Below, piece after piece: positions 13,942-25,773 of a stretch of 64,000 nt of DNA. The translations under genes were made by a program, and so were the position numbers. Position 1 is the first letter of the stretch, and every line of letters starts with the position of its first letter. The stretch lies in contig CM055108.1 of assembly GCA_029204225.1 (NCBI GenBank), positions 21,711,644 through 21,775,643 on the forward strand, in the 5' to 3' direction. This stretch comes from Diphasiastrum complanatum. Taxonomy: Eukaryota; Streptophyta; Lycopodiopsida; Lycopodiales; Lycopodiaceae. Below the pieces are notes generated by a model. It had not been told where the DNA came from. It did not search any database and saw only the letters and a list, made by a program, of their open reading frames with translations.

Positions 13942-14602
13942 AGATCAAGTGCTACTATTGTAGCAAGATGGGGCACTATGCCTCGAAATGCTTCAAGAGG
14001 AAGCAAGCTCAAAGTCAAGCCAACATTGGACAAGAGGAGGAAGAGACTCTTATCATGAGGACTCACTCATGATGTCAACTTTTTCATCATCAAATGTCAA
14101 AGGTGAAGATCCCTGGTGGATAGACAATGAGGCTACCTCCCACCTGTCGGGTAAAAGGGAGTATTTTTCTCAAATCACACCTTATGTAGAACCTATAAAG
14201 TCCATTTTTATAGCAAATGATCATGAATGTAAAGTTGAAGGTGTAGGATCCATTCCCTTATGCTTAGGATTTTCCAAGAAGATCAAGATAGATGGTTTTC
14301 TCTTCATTCCTAGCATCACTAAGAATTTGCTTAGTGTTGGCCAACTTTAAGATCATGGTTTCATTGTGGAGTTCTCTACTAATGTATGCAACATCAAGAA
14401 AATTGGGATGATCATAGCAAGGGAAAGAATGTTTGGGAGGTTATTTAAGCTTGATGCTTTTGTAGATCCTAACAAATTTGTGGTGGTAGCCGAGGAGAGC
14501 AACATGACCACATTTGATTTGTGGCACAAGAGGCTTGGTCACATAAACACCAAGTCCATGGAAGCCAAGTTCAAGGAGGAGCTTGCTTTCGGCCTTCCAG
14601 CT
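13942..14602 (+). pseudogene. copia element A, zinc knuckle to pre-integrase
   Basis: Continuation of element A after insert B. It begins with the CCHC knuckle CYYCSKMGHYASKC, then a Ser/Asp-rich linker with a frame break. The protease region WWIDNEATSHLSG follows, with the catalytic DSGA changed to DNEA. Next come ITKNLLSVGQL and the pre-integrase motif LWHKRLGHINTKSMEAK. It ends abruptly at about 14600 in GLP-A, where the related copy continues GLPRSIGKED. Integrase, RT and RNase H are lost. Confidence 0.85.
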
Positions 14603-17600
14603 TAACGCCCGTGCCAATGGGAGCGTGGAGCGCGTCTATGGGCCTAGAGAGAGCTGCTCGGGCATCGGGCTCAGGCTGTGGGCAAAGGGAGGCGCAATGG
14701 TGGCATGTGCTACAGGGCTGTTGCGTCACGGGCTGATCATCCAACTGCCAACTACCTGAGGAAGCCAACTGCCTAAGCTAAGGTGGGAGCTGAGGAATCG
14801 AGCTTATCCAATTGAGAGGGGAATGCGTTTGGCAATGTTCATGGAAGCTTTCACTCGCATTCTGGCTATGCGTATATGCTAAAAAGCTCAAGTTTTTGCT
14901 CTTGATTTGGTGCTCCTCGTGTGGTTCTTCTTGCCTCCTCTGCTCAGCCCTCCTCTGCTTTGATTCTGCTCGCCCTCCTCTGCTCAACTCTCCTTCCTTT
15001 GGTTCTGCTCGCTCTCCTCTGCTTTGGTTCAGTTCTGGGCAGCCTCCTTTCAACTTTCTCTCCTCTATTCAAAGTGCATGCTTGCTAAAGCTCATAATGT
15101 TAGTTGTGGTTGGTAGAATAAGACTAATGTTGGTTCTTCGATGATTCCATGAGCGCTTGATGCTGGCAAAAATCTTGGAGCTATTGTACTGAGTAACGCA
15201 TCTTCTATTTTTGTTGCATTTATGCTTTTCAATGAAGCTTGCATGTGTTTTGTTCTTATACAATAGAATCTGATTGCATGCATTTTGTTTTTCCACAATA
15301 GAATCTGATTGTTCTTTCACATGGACTCAAAAGTAAAGATTCAAATGCTAGAACTTGGAATCAATCTAGGAAAATCATGAAACACTACTTTTTAAAATGT
15401 AGATTTTAGTTCTACATCTAATATCTATCATCTAACATCCATCTTCCTACAACATCCTCCTTGCCTTCTTGGAAGCTCTTTGTGTAGTGGTTGCAATAGG
15501 TTCCCCCTCATCATCATCATCCTTTGAACTTCAAATATTTTGCTAATATGTCGCCCGAGGATATATATCGTACTTGATTTGTTCTGGAATGGACTCTCAC
15601 TTTGTTTCATTTTAGGGTCTATCGTGTTTGCACCACTCCAAATCAACACGAGGTAGACTTTATAAAAATGTGATCATATTGTTGTTGACACACATAGTGG
15701 TTCTCAAAACAACCTTTGAGAACAAACTTTTAAAGAGAATTTAGAATCTATTTTCTTAAGAGCATTAATATACACAAATTTGTTTTTTTAGAAACAACAA
15801 CCTCTAATCCACTTTCCTATCACTAAGTATGTTGTTTGTTGTTGTGATTTGCGTTGCCATAAACTACATGCTTGCCAATGGCGGACCAGGTATGCTCTCT
15901 GAACTAGAAATGCATGGATGGGAGAATGGATTGATAGCCCACGATTCCACCATGATAATATTTTGTACGTTCACACCTCATTCCAGAGTGTTTGGAAAAT
16001 GTTTCAATTAAATAAAATTATTCCTACCTTTGAAGTACTACACCTTTGATGATCTTACATATATGATGTGTACCAAGTTTCACCAGCAATTTTGAAAACC
16101 CGGCAAGTTATCTAGGAAATATTTGATGTTCACAGCTGTAAAAGGGATGTGGAGCAAGTCTAGTATCTCCCAGAGGCAGTGTCATAATTTTCTCATGGGA
16201 CTATGTTACCTTGCAAGAGCCAGTTCAAGAATAGGACTTACTAAGGTATGGATCATAATCTTATAGAGGGTATTCAACTTGATTGGGGTGGGGGGGGGTA
16301 GCTGGCTAAATAACACAAAACATTGTAATAAGACATCAGGTTGCAATGAAGAGAGAGAGCATCCATTACTAAGAAGTTTGCAAGGACCATAAATGCTTTG
16401 TGAAATATGATAAAGTTCATAGCATCCATAAAAAAATGAGATTTAAAAAGACCATTAGATTATGGGCTAATTAGGAACATTCCTACAACCACGAACAATC
16501 AAGGTGAGCTTCAAGATCTAATTTCTCATAGATCATACAATGACCGGACGTAACGAGAAATTGAACTAGAGGCGACAATGACAAACGTAAGTGTGTCCGG
16601 TTTTATTATGGATGGAACTTAATCAACAACATTATATAGATGGTTTTGACCATCGATAGTAGACATTTAGAATCATTTGAATTAAATCGTACCTTTCTTT
16701 ATGACCAAGCATATTGAGTTTCTCATAGATCTTGCAATGACCCAATGTAATGAGAAGTTAATTTGAGAGGTGACCGAACAGAAGTGTGCTTCTACAATTG
16801 CACAAAATTTAATGGGGCCATACCCTATTGCTCTATTTGCACTTCTTATTTTTAGGTCATTATTGACTTAATCAAATCTGCAAGGCATTTGTAATCCTTG
16901 CAAACTTTATGTGTGGTATAGGGTTGTCATATGCCCGGTCATATAATGACGAAAACTTTAAAAAAAAAAATTGATGTAGTATTTTGTGTTGGCCTTAAGG
17001 GCCTTGCAAAATGGAAATAGTCTGAGTTCAAGTTGGTCAATGGAGTTTAAACAAAAGTCAACACTACAATCAATGTCTTAAAATAGCAGGAACTTTGTCG
17101 CGCTCCACACTACTAAGAATTTAGTGCAATAACATGCACTTTTACATGGAAGTTGTAAATAACAAAAAATTCATGTCCCTCTATGTTTATTGCATGCATG
17201 CCAACGTATTAGATGCACTTTCATATGCAAGTCACAAATAACAAAAAATTTACGTCCTTGATCCTTTTCTTATATGCATTTAGTATTTTTGTTTTTAAAA
17301 AAGAAGAATGCAGAACATGTAAAAGATTACATGCCTTTAACTATGCTTAATGCGCATTATTTGTAAATAGCCTCTCACCCTTCATGATGCCCCAACATCA
17401 CCACCACCAGTAACTATCACTAAAAATTATCTATTTTGCATTCCCCAAAATCTTTTCATATATGTTGTTTAGTGTTGTCATAGATTCTTTAATCATGCAC
17501 GCACTTTTAATCAAAGTTCAATCCTTGAGACAAGGAAATGAATTGCTAATCCTTTATGCCTTTGTTCCAAGACAAGTAAGACTTGAAAATAGTTGACTAA

Positions 17601-17909
17601 CTTCCATCCAATCTTAGACAATCTCATTTTTTTTGTTGTGACGCCTTTGTGGCATATTTAAGTGATTTATGAGAAGCGTGGTATTAGTTGGTGAGTTTGA
17701 TGGTTATTTAACGATATTGTGTGATGTTTGGTGGCTTTCTATGTTATACTAAAAGTATATTGGCGAGTGATTAGACCAATTTATATAAGATGAGCTTGAG
17801 GGTGCAATTTGTCCACATGGTCAACCTATGATTTGTATAGAGCTGTGGTTTTTTTGAAATGTATTTGTAATCCATGTTTGGACATGAAATTTTGAAGTGG
17901 TTGACGAGG

Positions 17910-17912
<3 letters not shown>
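14603..17912. other. no gene seen; small direct duplications
   Basis: A GC-richer patch (14603-14800) joins element A abruptly. Then follow CT-rich and AT-rich stretches without recognisable protein. Two diverged tandem duplications stand out. A unit of about 195 bp has CTCATAGATC...CAATGACC at about 16525 and again at about 16720. A ~75-bp unit at about 17125-17255 repeats CACTTTTACATG(G)AAG and AATAACAAAAAATT. Confidence 0.5.
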
Positions 17913-17943
<31 letters not shown>

Positions 17944-18130
17944 AACTTATGTACAGTTTTGCGCATGTGTATGGGGTAGGAGGATGCATGGGGTGGGCAC
18001 CCATACATCCTCCTTTCACACACTTTTTTGAATTAAATTTTTAAATGCATGCATGGGGAGGAGGATGTATGCATCCTGCCCCATGCATACACATTAATCC
18101 CCATGGCCCTCCTCCCCATGCATGGCCCTA
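17913..18130. repeat. (TA)n tract plus hairpin-rich repeat
   Basis: A (AT)14 tract at 17913-17940 leads into TTTAAACTTATGTACAG, then TTTTGCGCATGTGTATGGG. After this come several inverted repeats built on GGAGGATGCATGGG and its complement CCCATxCATCCTCC. The same order, (TA)n then this block, occurs at 20585-20800. It may be a member of a short non-coding repeat family that sits beside TA microsatellites. Confidence 0.7.
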
Positions 18131-18274
18131 CTTCCCCCCTCTCACCAGATTTGAATTTTACTCTCCCTCTCCCTCTCCCCCCTCTCTCTCTCTCTCACTC
18201 TCTCTCATTCAAAAGCACCTCTCTCCCTCTCTCATGATCCTCCATGTGTGTCCAAGATCCATGTATCTCTCTCT

Positions 18275-19193
18275 CTCTCTCATATTCAGGGTGGACAATG
18301 CGATAACCAAACATGTGCTAAGTTCTAGGAGGTGGTCTCTGATGAGCATGACATTGATCCCACTTGAACCTACCAAGGAATGTTAGATCTGCAACTGGAG
18401 CCTGGAAAATAACGAAGCAAGTGTACTTTAACGAAGCAAGTGGTGGAAAATATGTTCTCAGGTCTGTGCTCATGGATTTGGAGCCTGGAACCATGGATAG
18501 CATCCGATCTGGACCTTATGGTCAGATATTTAGGCCTGATAACTTTGTCTTTGGTAAAACTGGAGCTGGAAACAACTGGGATGTTGACGTTTCTATGGCT
18601 TCCAATCGGATTTGCATTAGTTGTGCTTAGAATTGGGCTTTCTCCTTCAATTCCAGTGGAGTGCGTTCCTCTTTTCTACAAGTTGACAGAGATACGCCTC
18701 ATTGTGAAAGGAATTCAGACTCCTAAACCTCGCAAAGGTGAACCCGGAGTCCTCTTCGTGTGCACACACAGAATGCTAATAGACCCTATCATGGTTTCCG
18801 CGGCTTCAGGAAGAGATGTTATTGCTCTAACCTACAGCATCAGCCGAGTTTCAGAGACATTGTCACCTATTAAAATAGTCTCGTTGTCTAGAGATAGAGA
18901 GAGAGACGCTAAGGGACATTACACAAAAGGGGCAGAGTTTATTGATTTTGTGTTGGACGTGGTTTATAAAGAAGCCGAAGACTGCGATTTGCAGGGTTTT
19001 CAAGTGTGCCATTCTCTTGGCGGAGGTACCGGTTCCGGAATGGGAATGTTTTTTATTTCTAAAATCAAAGAAGAATATCCAAATAGAATGATGCTAACTT
19101 TTTTAGTTTTTCCATCTCCAAAGGTTTTAGACACCGTTGTTGAACCATATAAAGCTACGCTTTCTATTCATCAGTTTGTCAAAAATGTAGAGC
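18275..19193 (+). pseudogene. chimeric pseudogene: beta-tubulin / GPAT / beta-tubulin
   Basis: Three host-gene pieces sit in one orientation. (1) 18275-18579 is beta-tubulin exon 1 from HIQGGQC, with stops in [15 protein letters not shown], a one-base frame change, then [26 protein letters not shown] and GAGNNW. (2) 18584-18907 resembles land-plant sn-2 glycerol-3-phosphate acyltransferase (GPAT4/6/8 type): [29 protein letters not shown] (the HX4D acyltransferase box) and TYSISRVSE-x-LSPIK. (3) 18908-19193 is beta-tubulin exon 2: [30 protein letters not shown] (the GTP-binding G-box), [15 protein letters not shown]. The GPAT piece sits at the NNW/AKGHY junction, where plant beta-tubulin genes have their first intron, and reads in frame into exon 2. 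The remaining tubulin exons are missing. It is most likely a transduplicated fragment assembly, not a working gene. Confidence 0.85.
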
Positions 19194-19220
19194 TTTCTAT
19201 TAATTTTTTTTTTTAATTTA

Positions 19221-19281
19221 GTGGGCAATATGGGTATCAGCTTGAAGCTCTTGACGAGAGCAGTGCATTTATGCAGGTTGC
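19221..19281 (+). repeat. 61-bp block, copy 1
   Basis: Starts GTGGGCAATATGGGTATCAG and differs from 21205-21265 at only 3 of 61 positions, same orientation. It follows a T-run ending TTTAG and is open on the plus strand (GYQLEALDESSAFMQ), so it could be a captured exon. On the minus strand it is also partly open. Confidence 0.85.
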
Positions 19282-19486
19282 CGGTGCTTTCAGCTACAAA
19301 ATGTGCTAGACAACTAAATAATGCACCTCTCAGTTTAGTAGTCACTAGTTAACCGTGAGCTCAGATCTGTAAGCCCCCTGTTATGAGGAGAAGCCATTAC
19401 TGAGCACGGTTGTTAGTATAGGGTCTACTGTGAGACCATGATGGTTATGAGATTGCTAGATTACAGTTTCTATATAGTAGCAAGTC

Positions 19487-19597
19487 TTGGGGGGTTCGGG
19501 GGGCGTTAGCCCCCCGAGAAACGGGAGGTTCGGGGGGCAGTAGCCCCCCTTGAAACAGGGGGTCCGGGGGGCGGTAGCCCCCTGGCGGGGGGCAAAT
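19487..19597. repeat. G-rich/C-rich hairpin tandem repeat
   Basis: Three imperfect units of ~33 bp, each a GGGGGGTTCGGGGGGC arm followed by a GTAGCCCCCC arm. Each unit can form a strong hairpin, and the G-runs could also form a G-quadruplex. Similar GC hairpins occur in some plant LTRs. The block lies just upstream of copia coding sequence. Confidence 0.8.
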
Positions 19598-19600
19598 GGC

Positions 19601-20268
19601 AAGCGGACAATTATGTTGATCAACGTCAATTTGATGATGATCATTATGAAGACAATTATGTTAATCAACATCAATACGATGATGATCAATATGAAGATGA
19701 TACGGGTGAAAGCTCAAACTTGTTCATTACGGCACTAATGACAAGTGACGAAGCAAAGGATACCTGGTACATTGATAGTGGAGCATCCAAGCACATGACT
19801 TCAAGGAAGGAGTGGTTTTCGGAATTCAAGAAAATCCACAATGGCGATGAAGTTGGACAAGCTGATGGCCAATTACTACCTGTGAAAGGATTTGGAGTGG
19901 TACCAGTGAAGCTAGCCAGCGGATAAGCAATGTACAATATGTTCCTGGTTAAGCCAACAATTTACTATCAGTTGGGATGATGGCTGATCAACAACTCAAG
20001 GTTGAGTTTGATAGCGACAAATGTCTCGTCAAGGACATCAAGAATTACTACAAAGTGATTGCTATAGGAGCTAGAGTCAATGGAAATCGACTCTACAAAT
20101 TGAATGCGAGATCTTTTACTCAAGCTATGGTAAGCACTGTTGATAGTTGAAGTGATCTTTGGCATCAACGATTTGGTCATATCAGTGCTCAAATTTTACA
20201 GATTCCGAAAAGAGGTAATCTAGTTATTGGATTGCCTGATATTGCTTTTGAAGAAAAAATGCAATAAA
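19601..20268 (+). pseudogene. copia fragment: Gag end, protease, pre-integrase
   Basis: It opens with two Asp/Tyr/Gln-rich direct repeats (YEDNYVNQHQYDDDQYED). The protease box TWYIDSGASKHMTSRKEWFSEF follows, then NNLLSVGMMADQQLKVEF after a frameshift at about 19925. A stop precedes the pre-integrase motif DLWHQRFGHIS. It stops at about 20268 without integrase core. The GKG-like linker before DSGA is typical of the TORK/SIRE-style copia Gag end. Confidence 0.75.
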
Positions 20269-20473
20269 ACATCATCTAATGCTTGAAATCGTATGTAAGA
20301 CTTTAAAAGGATATCTTTTAACACAAAGCAAAGATCAACCAAATAAAGAAAATTATTGCACATTGTCCTATTTATACATTGTGTGTGTTTGTGTGTACAT
20401 GTGTAACTTTTCAATTTGCAGAAGTGATATTATATTGCTTATTGACAATTTATTTCTAGTACTCAATTTGGCA

Positions 20474-20475
<2 letters not shown>

Positions 20476-20554
<79 letters not shown>

Positions 20555-20582
20555 AGATAGATGTCTAAATAGATAAATAAAT

Positions 20583-20638
<56 letters not shown>
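20476..20638. repeat. two long (TA)n tracts
   Basis: TA runs at 20476-20552 and 20585-20638 are separated by a degenerate TAGATA spacer. Confidence 0.97.
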
Positions 20639-20641
<3 letters not shown>

Positions 20642-20800
20642 AACTTATGTACACTTTTGTGCATGTGTATGGGTGCACCCATGCATCCTCCTCTCCTCAC
20701 CCATGCATGAGCTTTTTCTAACTAGAAAACTTGGGGAGGAGGATGCATGTACGGGGAAAAGGATGCATGGCCCTCCTCCTCATGCATGCATCTAAGGGGC
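20639..20800. repeat. hairpin-rich repeat, second copy
   Basis: Begins TTTAAACTTATGTACACTTTT directly after (TA)n, as at 17941. It continues with GTGTATGGGTGCACCCATGC and multiple CATGCATCCTCC / GGAGGATGCATG inverted motifs. It is shorter than the 17.9-kb copy and internally rearranged. Confidence 0.7.
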
Positions 20801-21031
20801 CCACTCCAAATTCAAATTATCCTTTACCAACACACATAGTGTTTTGAAGTGCATGTACATACTTTCATGGTGAAAGGTGTTAAACAAATGAGACTTTCAT
20901 TATCAAAAATTTGAAGGGTGCTCTAAGGATGTTCTAAATTATCAGACTTTCCCCGAGAAAGGTTGAAATAAAAATGCATTTCTATGAAGATCGGCCTCCA
21001 TTGCCCGTCAACGACGAGCACTCTTTACTAG

Positions 21032-21080
<49 letters not shown>

Positions 21081-21204
21081 TGGTACCAAGATCCTCGAAT
21101 CCCGGTATCGCGGATCCATACTGGTACCGTGGATCCATACTGATCCGTGGTACCATAATATATAATATTTTTTTTTAATTTTAAAAAAAATAAAATAAAA
21201 TCAA
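20801..21204. other. no gene; (TA)n and a GGTACC-type repeat
   Basis: Contains a (TA)n run (21039-21075) followed by a short block in which GGTACC, GGATCC and CCATACTG motifs recur (about 21080-21155). An A/T homopolymer-rich junction leads to the second 61-bp block. Confidence 0.6.
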
Positions 21205-21265
21205 GTGAGCAATAAGGGTATCAGCTTGAAGCTATTGACGAGAGCAGTGCATTTATGCAGGTTGC
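21205..21265 (+). repeat. 61-bp block, copy 2
   Basis: Near-identical to 19221-19281. On the plus strand the open frame continues past the block (VADSDESEQPKDQGD), unlike copy 1. It directly abuts the 3' edge of the minus-strand gag remnant. Confidence 0.85.
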
Positions 21266-21299
21266 TGATTCTGACGAGAGCGAACAGCCAAAGGACCAA

Positions 21300-22259
21300 G
21301 GGGATGTAAAACACCAAAAAGTGTGTTTTTGCTCAGGGAGTCGGAAGGCCAAATCATGAAGAGGTCGTACCGTCGGGGCCAAATCATGAAGAGGCCGTTG
21401 GGGGACTCTGCCTTTTCTTTGTGCTATCTCCTTTTGTTTCTTGAAGCATTCACGCTCCCAATGGCCAGGTTTGTTGCAGTACCTACAATTTCCAGGTTTA
21501 TTTTGCCTGGAATAGCCATGTCCTTGACCTCGGCCTTGATTCCAATTGCCTCGATTCAAGCTATCATTGGATTGCTCATGAAATTGTTGAAATGATCCCC
21601 GGCTTGAGTTTCCTCCTCTCGATTGATACCTACCACGGCCAAATCTTCCGCCTTGTCCTCTAACTGCAAGAGCTTGATCATGGCCCCTGTTACGATGATT
21701 CAAGTTCTCTTGATGTTGCTCTTCTTGCAAAAGTAATCCACCTAGCTCTTCATAGGTTGGAAGATTCTCCCGTGTGGCAATGCTTGTCACTCAAGCTGTT
21801 CAATGTCAATTGAATGATTTCACGGTCCTGTACTCGCTCTCCAACGGCAGCTAGTTGATCACGGATCTCCTTTATCTTCAATAGGTGATCGACAATAGTT
21901 GCACCATCATCCATCCATAATGTGTGCAGCTTCGTCTTCAGGAATAGCACTCGAGATGTGTTTGTGGTCTCAAACAATGCCTTCAACGTATCCCATGCTT
22001 CTTTCGGTCCTTCCGAATCCGAAATGTAGGGAATGATAGCATCTCTGACTGACAAGTTGATGACATTTTGTGCTTTCTGTTTTCTCCTATCAAATGTTCG
22101 CTGATCTTCTTCAATCATTGGCCTTGTTTCCTCACCTGTCACGATCTCCCATAGCTCCTTTTCCATCAGAATGTTCTTCAGTTTGAATTTCCAAACTGCA
22201 TAGTTGTCAGCTTCCAATTTGCTTGACTCATTGAGGACACTCTCGCTTAGAGTTGCCAT
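21300..22259 (-). pseudogene. copia gag remnant
   Basis: Gag start at 22259: MATLSESVLNESSKLEADNY-AVWKFKL. The UBN2-type fold follows (AWDTLKALFETTNTSRVLFL, REIIQLTLNSL). A frame break near 21790 is followed by TREN-LPTYEELGGLLLQEE, a Gly/Arg-rich RGG-like linker and the zinc knuckle CRYCNKPGHWERECF (C-x2-C-x4-H-x4-C) at about 21450-21495. After the knuckle a decameric RPLHDLA motif is duplicated and the sequence ends without a clear protease. It belongs to a different copia lineage from elements A and B. Confidence 0.85.
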
Positions 22260-22346
22260 AATTGCACTTAGATGAGTCTGGATCGCAAAAATGACTGCAA
22301 AAATGAAAAATTTGTTGCGACATTGACAAATGACGTCTTTGACCAC

Positions 22347-22981
22347 TTTCCAATCCGAGCTATGGATTGAAAGTTATGCCAAATTGAAGATTTTGGCCTT
22401 AAAATGGCTCACAACTACCTTTAAGCATGAAAAATGGCAATTATTGCCAAACTGCCATTTTTGGAAATTCTCCGTCATGCACAGATCTCTGATTTCAGAA
22501 ATTTTTATATCAACGTGTAGCCCTTTGTACCAGCATAGTCCTGTCTAATCAAATCCCAAAAACAATCTCTCCAGCTAGGTCAAAACATCACTTTGTTTTC
22601 TGATTATCTGCAAAAAAAACCACAATGGACAGAGCCTTAAGAAGAATGGGCAATCCTTAGCTTAAGGTCACAAGAGTTGGGACCCTTCAATATGAAATTA
22701 TTTAATGAAGAGTTCACATTTATGCCCTTCAGTCCTTTGGTAACTGAATTTCAAACACTTCAAATTTTTAAAAATTGAAGTTTAAGGGCCCAATGAATGG
22801 TAGCCGTTGATCTGTATCCACAATCAAGAGGGCTCCACCGTCGATCTCAACAAGATTGTAATCGGACGATCTGGATCATTTCTGTGCATCGACGGGGACT
22901 CATGAAGACGCTATGCACCCTTTTACACTATGTAGCAGGTCTGAGTTGGAGCGCGAACCTGCCCGCGACCTCCTTCTCGTC

Positions 22982-22984
<3 letters not shown>
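22347..22984. other. no gene; probable leader/LTR of the minus-strand copia remnant
   Basis: Upstream (minus sense) of the gag start. No primer-binding site complementary to initiator Met-tRNA was found and no second LTR is available, so borders cannot be set. Confidence 0.4.

Positions 22985-23074
<90 letters not shown>
22985..23074. repeat. compound (CA)n(TA)n microsatellite
   Basis: A 68-bp AC run (22985-23052) is followed by a 22-bp AT run. Confidence 0.97.
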
Positions 23075-24535
<1,461 letters not shown>

Positions 24536-25773
24536 ATTTATTTATCTGTTACTCAAGGGAGTGAGTAGGTTTTTATGAGGGGGATAGATATTCACAAGGT
24601 GAATGATGAAGATCAAACTCTTAAAATAGGCTGCATTTGCACATACACTACTTTATACGAAGACCTAGACACGATACTAAGAAACTGCATTCATATCTTT
24701 CTACGACTATGAAGATTGCATACACATTTTCTAATATTGCATGGATTTGATGATGGGCATTACTTTAAACTCTGTGGGAAATGGGAGCATAGTTTTTTTA
24801 GACACGGGTTGGATATAATGCATGTTTTATTTCTATCCAATGGTGATGTTGCTGAAAGATCTAAAGGTTGGCCTTTGGATTTATTTTGCTGAATAATAAT
24901 GGTTAGCATCACACACTATTGTGTGTTGAGCCCATTAATTGACGAAGAAACATTTTGATGTTGAAAAGATGAAGGAATAATAAGGCTAAATCAATGGCCT
25001 TATGATATGATTTCAACAGTCAAATACCATTCCCTTTGTTCACAGGGACGCTTCACATTTAAGTGGGGGGGGGGGGGGGACATGTAGGTCAGAATTTTTA
25101 AATTTTAGCAAATATGATCATTCATGCTGATTTTTAGCAGAAAAAGTGCTATATGTATTGCTTATGCAAAAATCTACTATTATGCCACTTTCGCTGAAAT
25201 GTGGCTATGTTAAAAAAAGTATCTATTAGTTTCCATGGCAAGTTCAAATGTCACAATCGATCTTCAAATGATAGTTATATCGAAAAACTTAGAGCTACTT
25301 TTAATACTTTACTATCTTTAGTGAGTTTGTTAAATAACAATAAGCTACTTTTAGCTATACTCATCAGTGACTTTGATGGACAATAACATTGGTATTTGTT
25401 AAATAGTTTTATTAAAATGGCAATTGTTCACCATATTGTAATTGATAAATGTATTTGATATACCATGTTAATAAAAAACTGCCCATGTATCTTTAAGACT
25501 CTGTCTTAAATTTCAAGGAAATGTCCAAAGGCTAAGGGTCGCATAGACAAAGGCGACCAAGGATCAATTCAAGATACAAAGAAAAACAATGAAAATTTGA
25601 TAGTTGGATCAGTGACCGTGCAATGTAATACCCTTTTGAAGATTAGGGTGTCCTGATTAAATTGGGACCATGACCTTATTATAAAGGGGAGAATGAGTGT
25701 GTCACAGAATTTAATCTCGTGTTTTAATATAAAACTACTTCACAGACATATGATACTTGAAACTTGAGTAGAA
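24536..25773. other. no gene seen
   Basis: AT-rich with a 13-nt G run at about 25067-25079. The right third may be leader or LTR of the following copia remnant, but no primer-binding site is visible. Confidence 0.45.

Noticed and set aside
14521-15144. Open frames in the GC-rich and CT-rich stretch after element A
   Set aside because: Low-complexity Ser/Leu/Pro translations on both strands, no splice context, no recognisable domain.
18440-19216. 258-residue open frame as a functional fusion gene
   Set aside because: The first third reads tubulin exon 1 in the wrong frame. Tubulin exon 1 has stops and the later tubulin exons are missing. Kept only as a chimeric pseudogene.
19221-19281. Primer-binding site in GGGTATCAGCTTGAAGC
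   Set aside because: Resembles TGGTATCAGAGC only in its first bases, and no LTR end precedes it.
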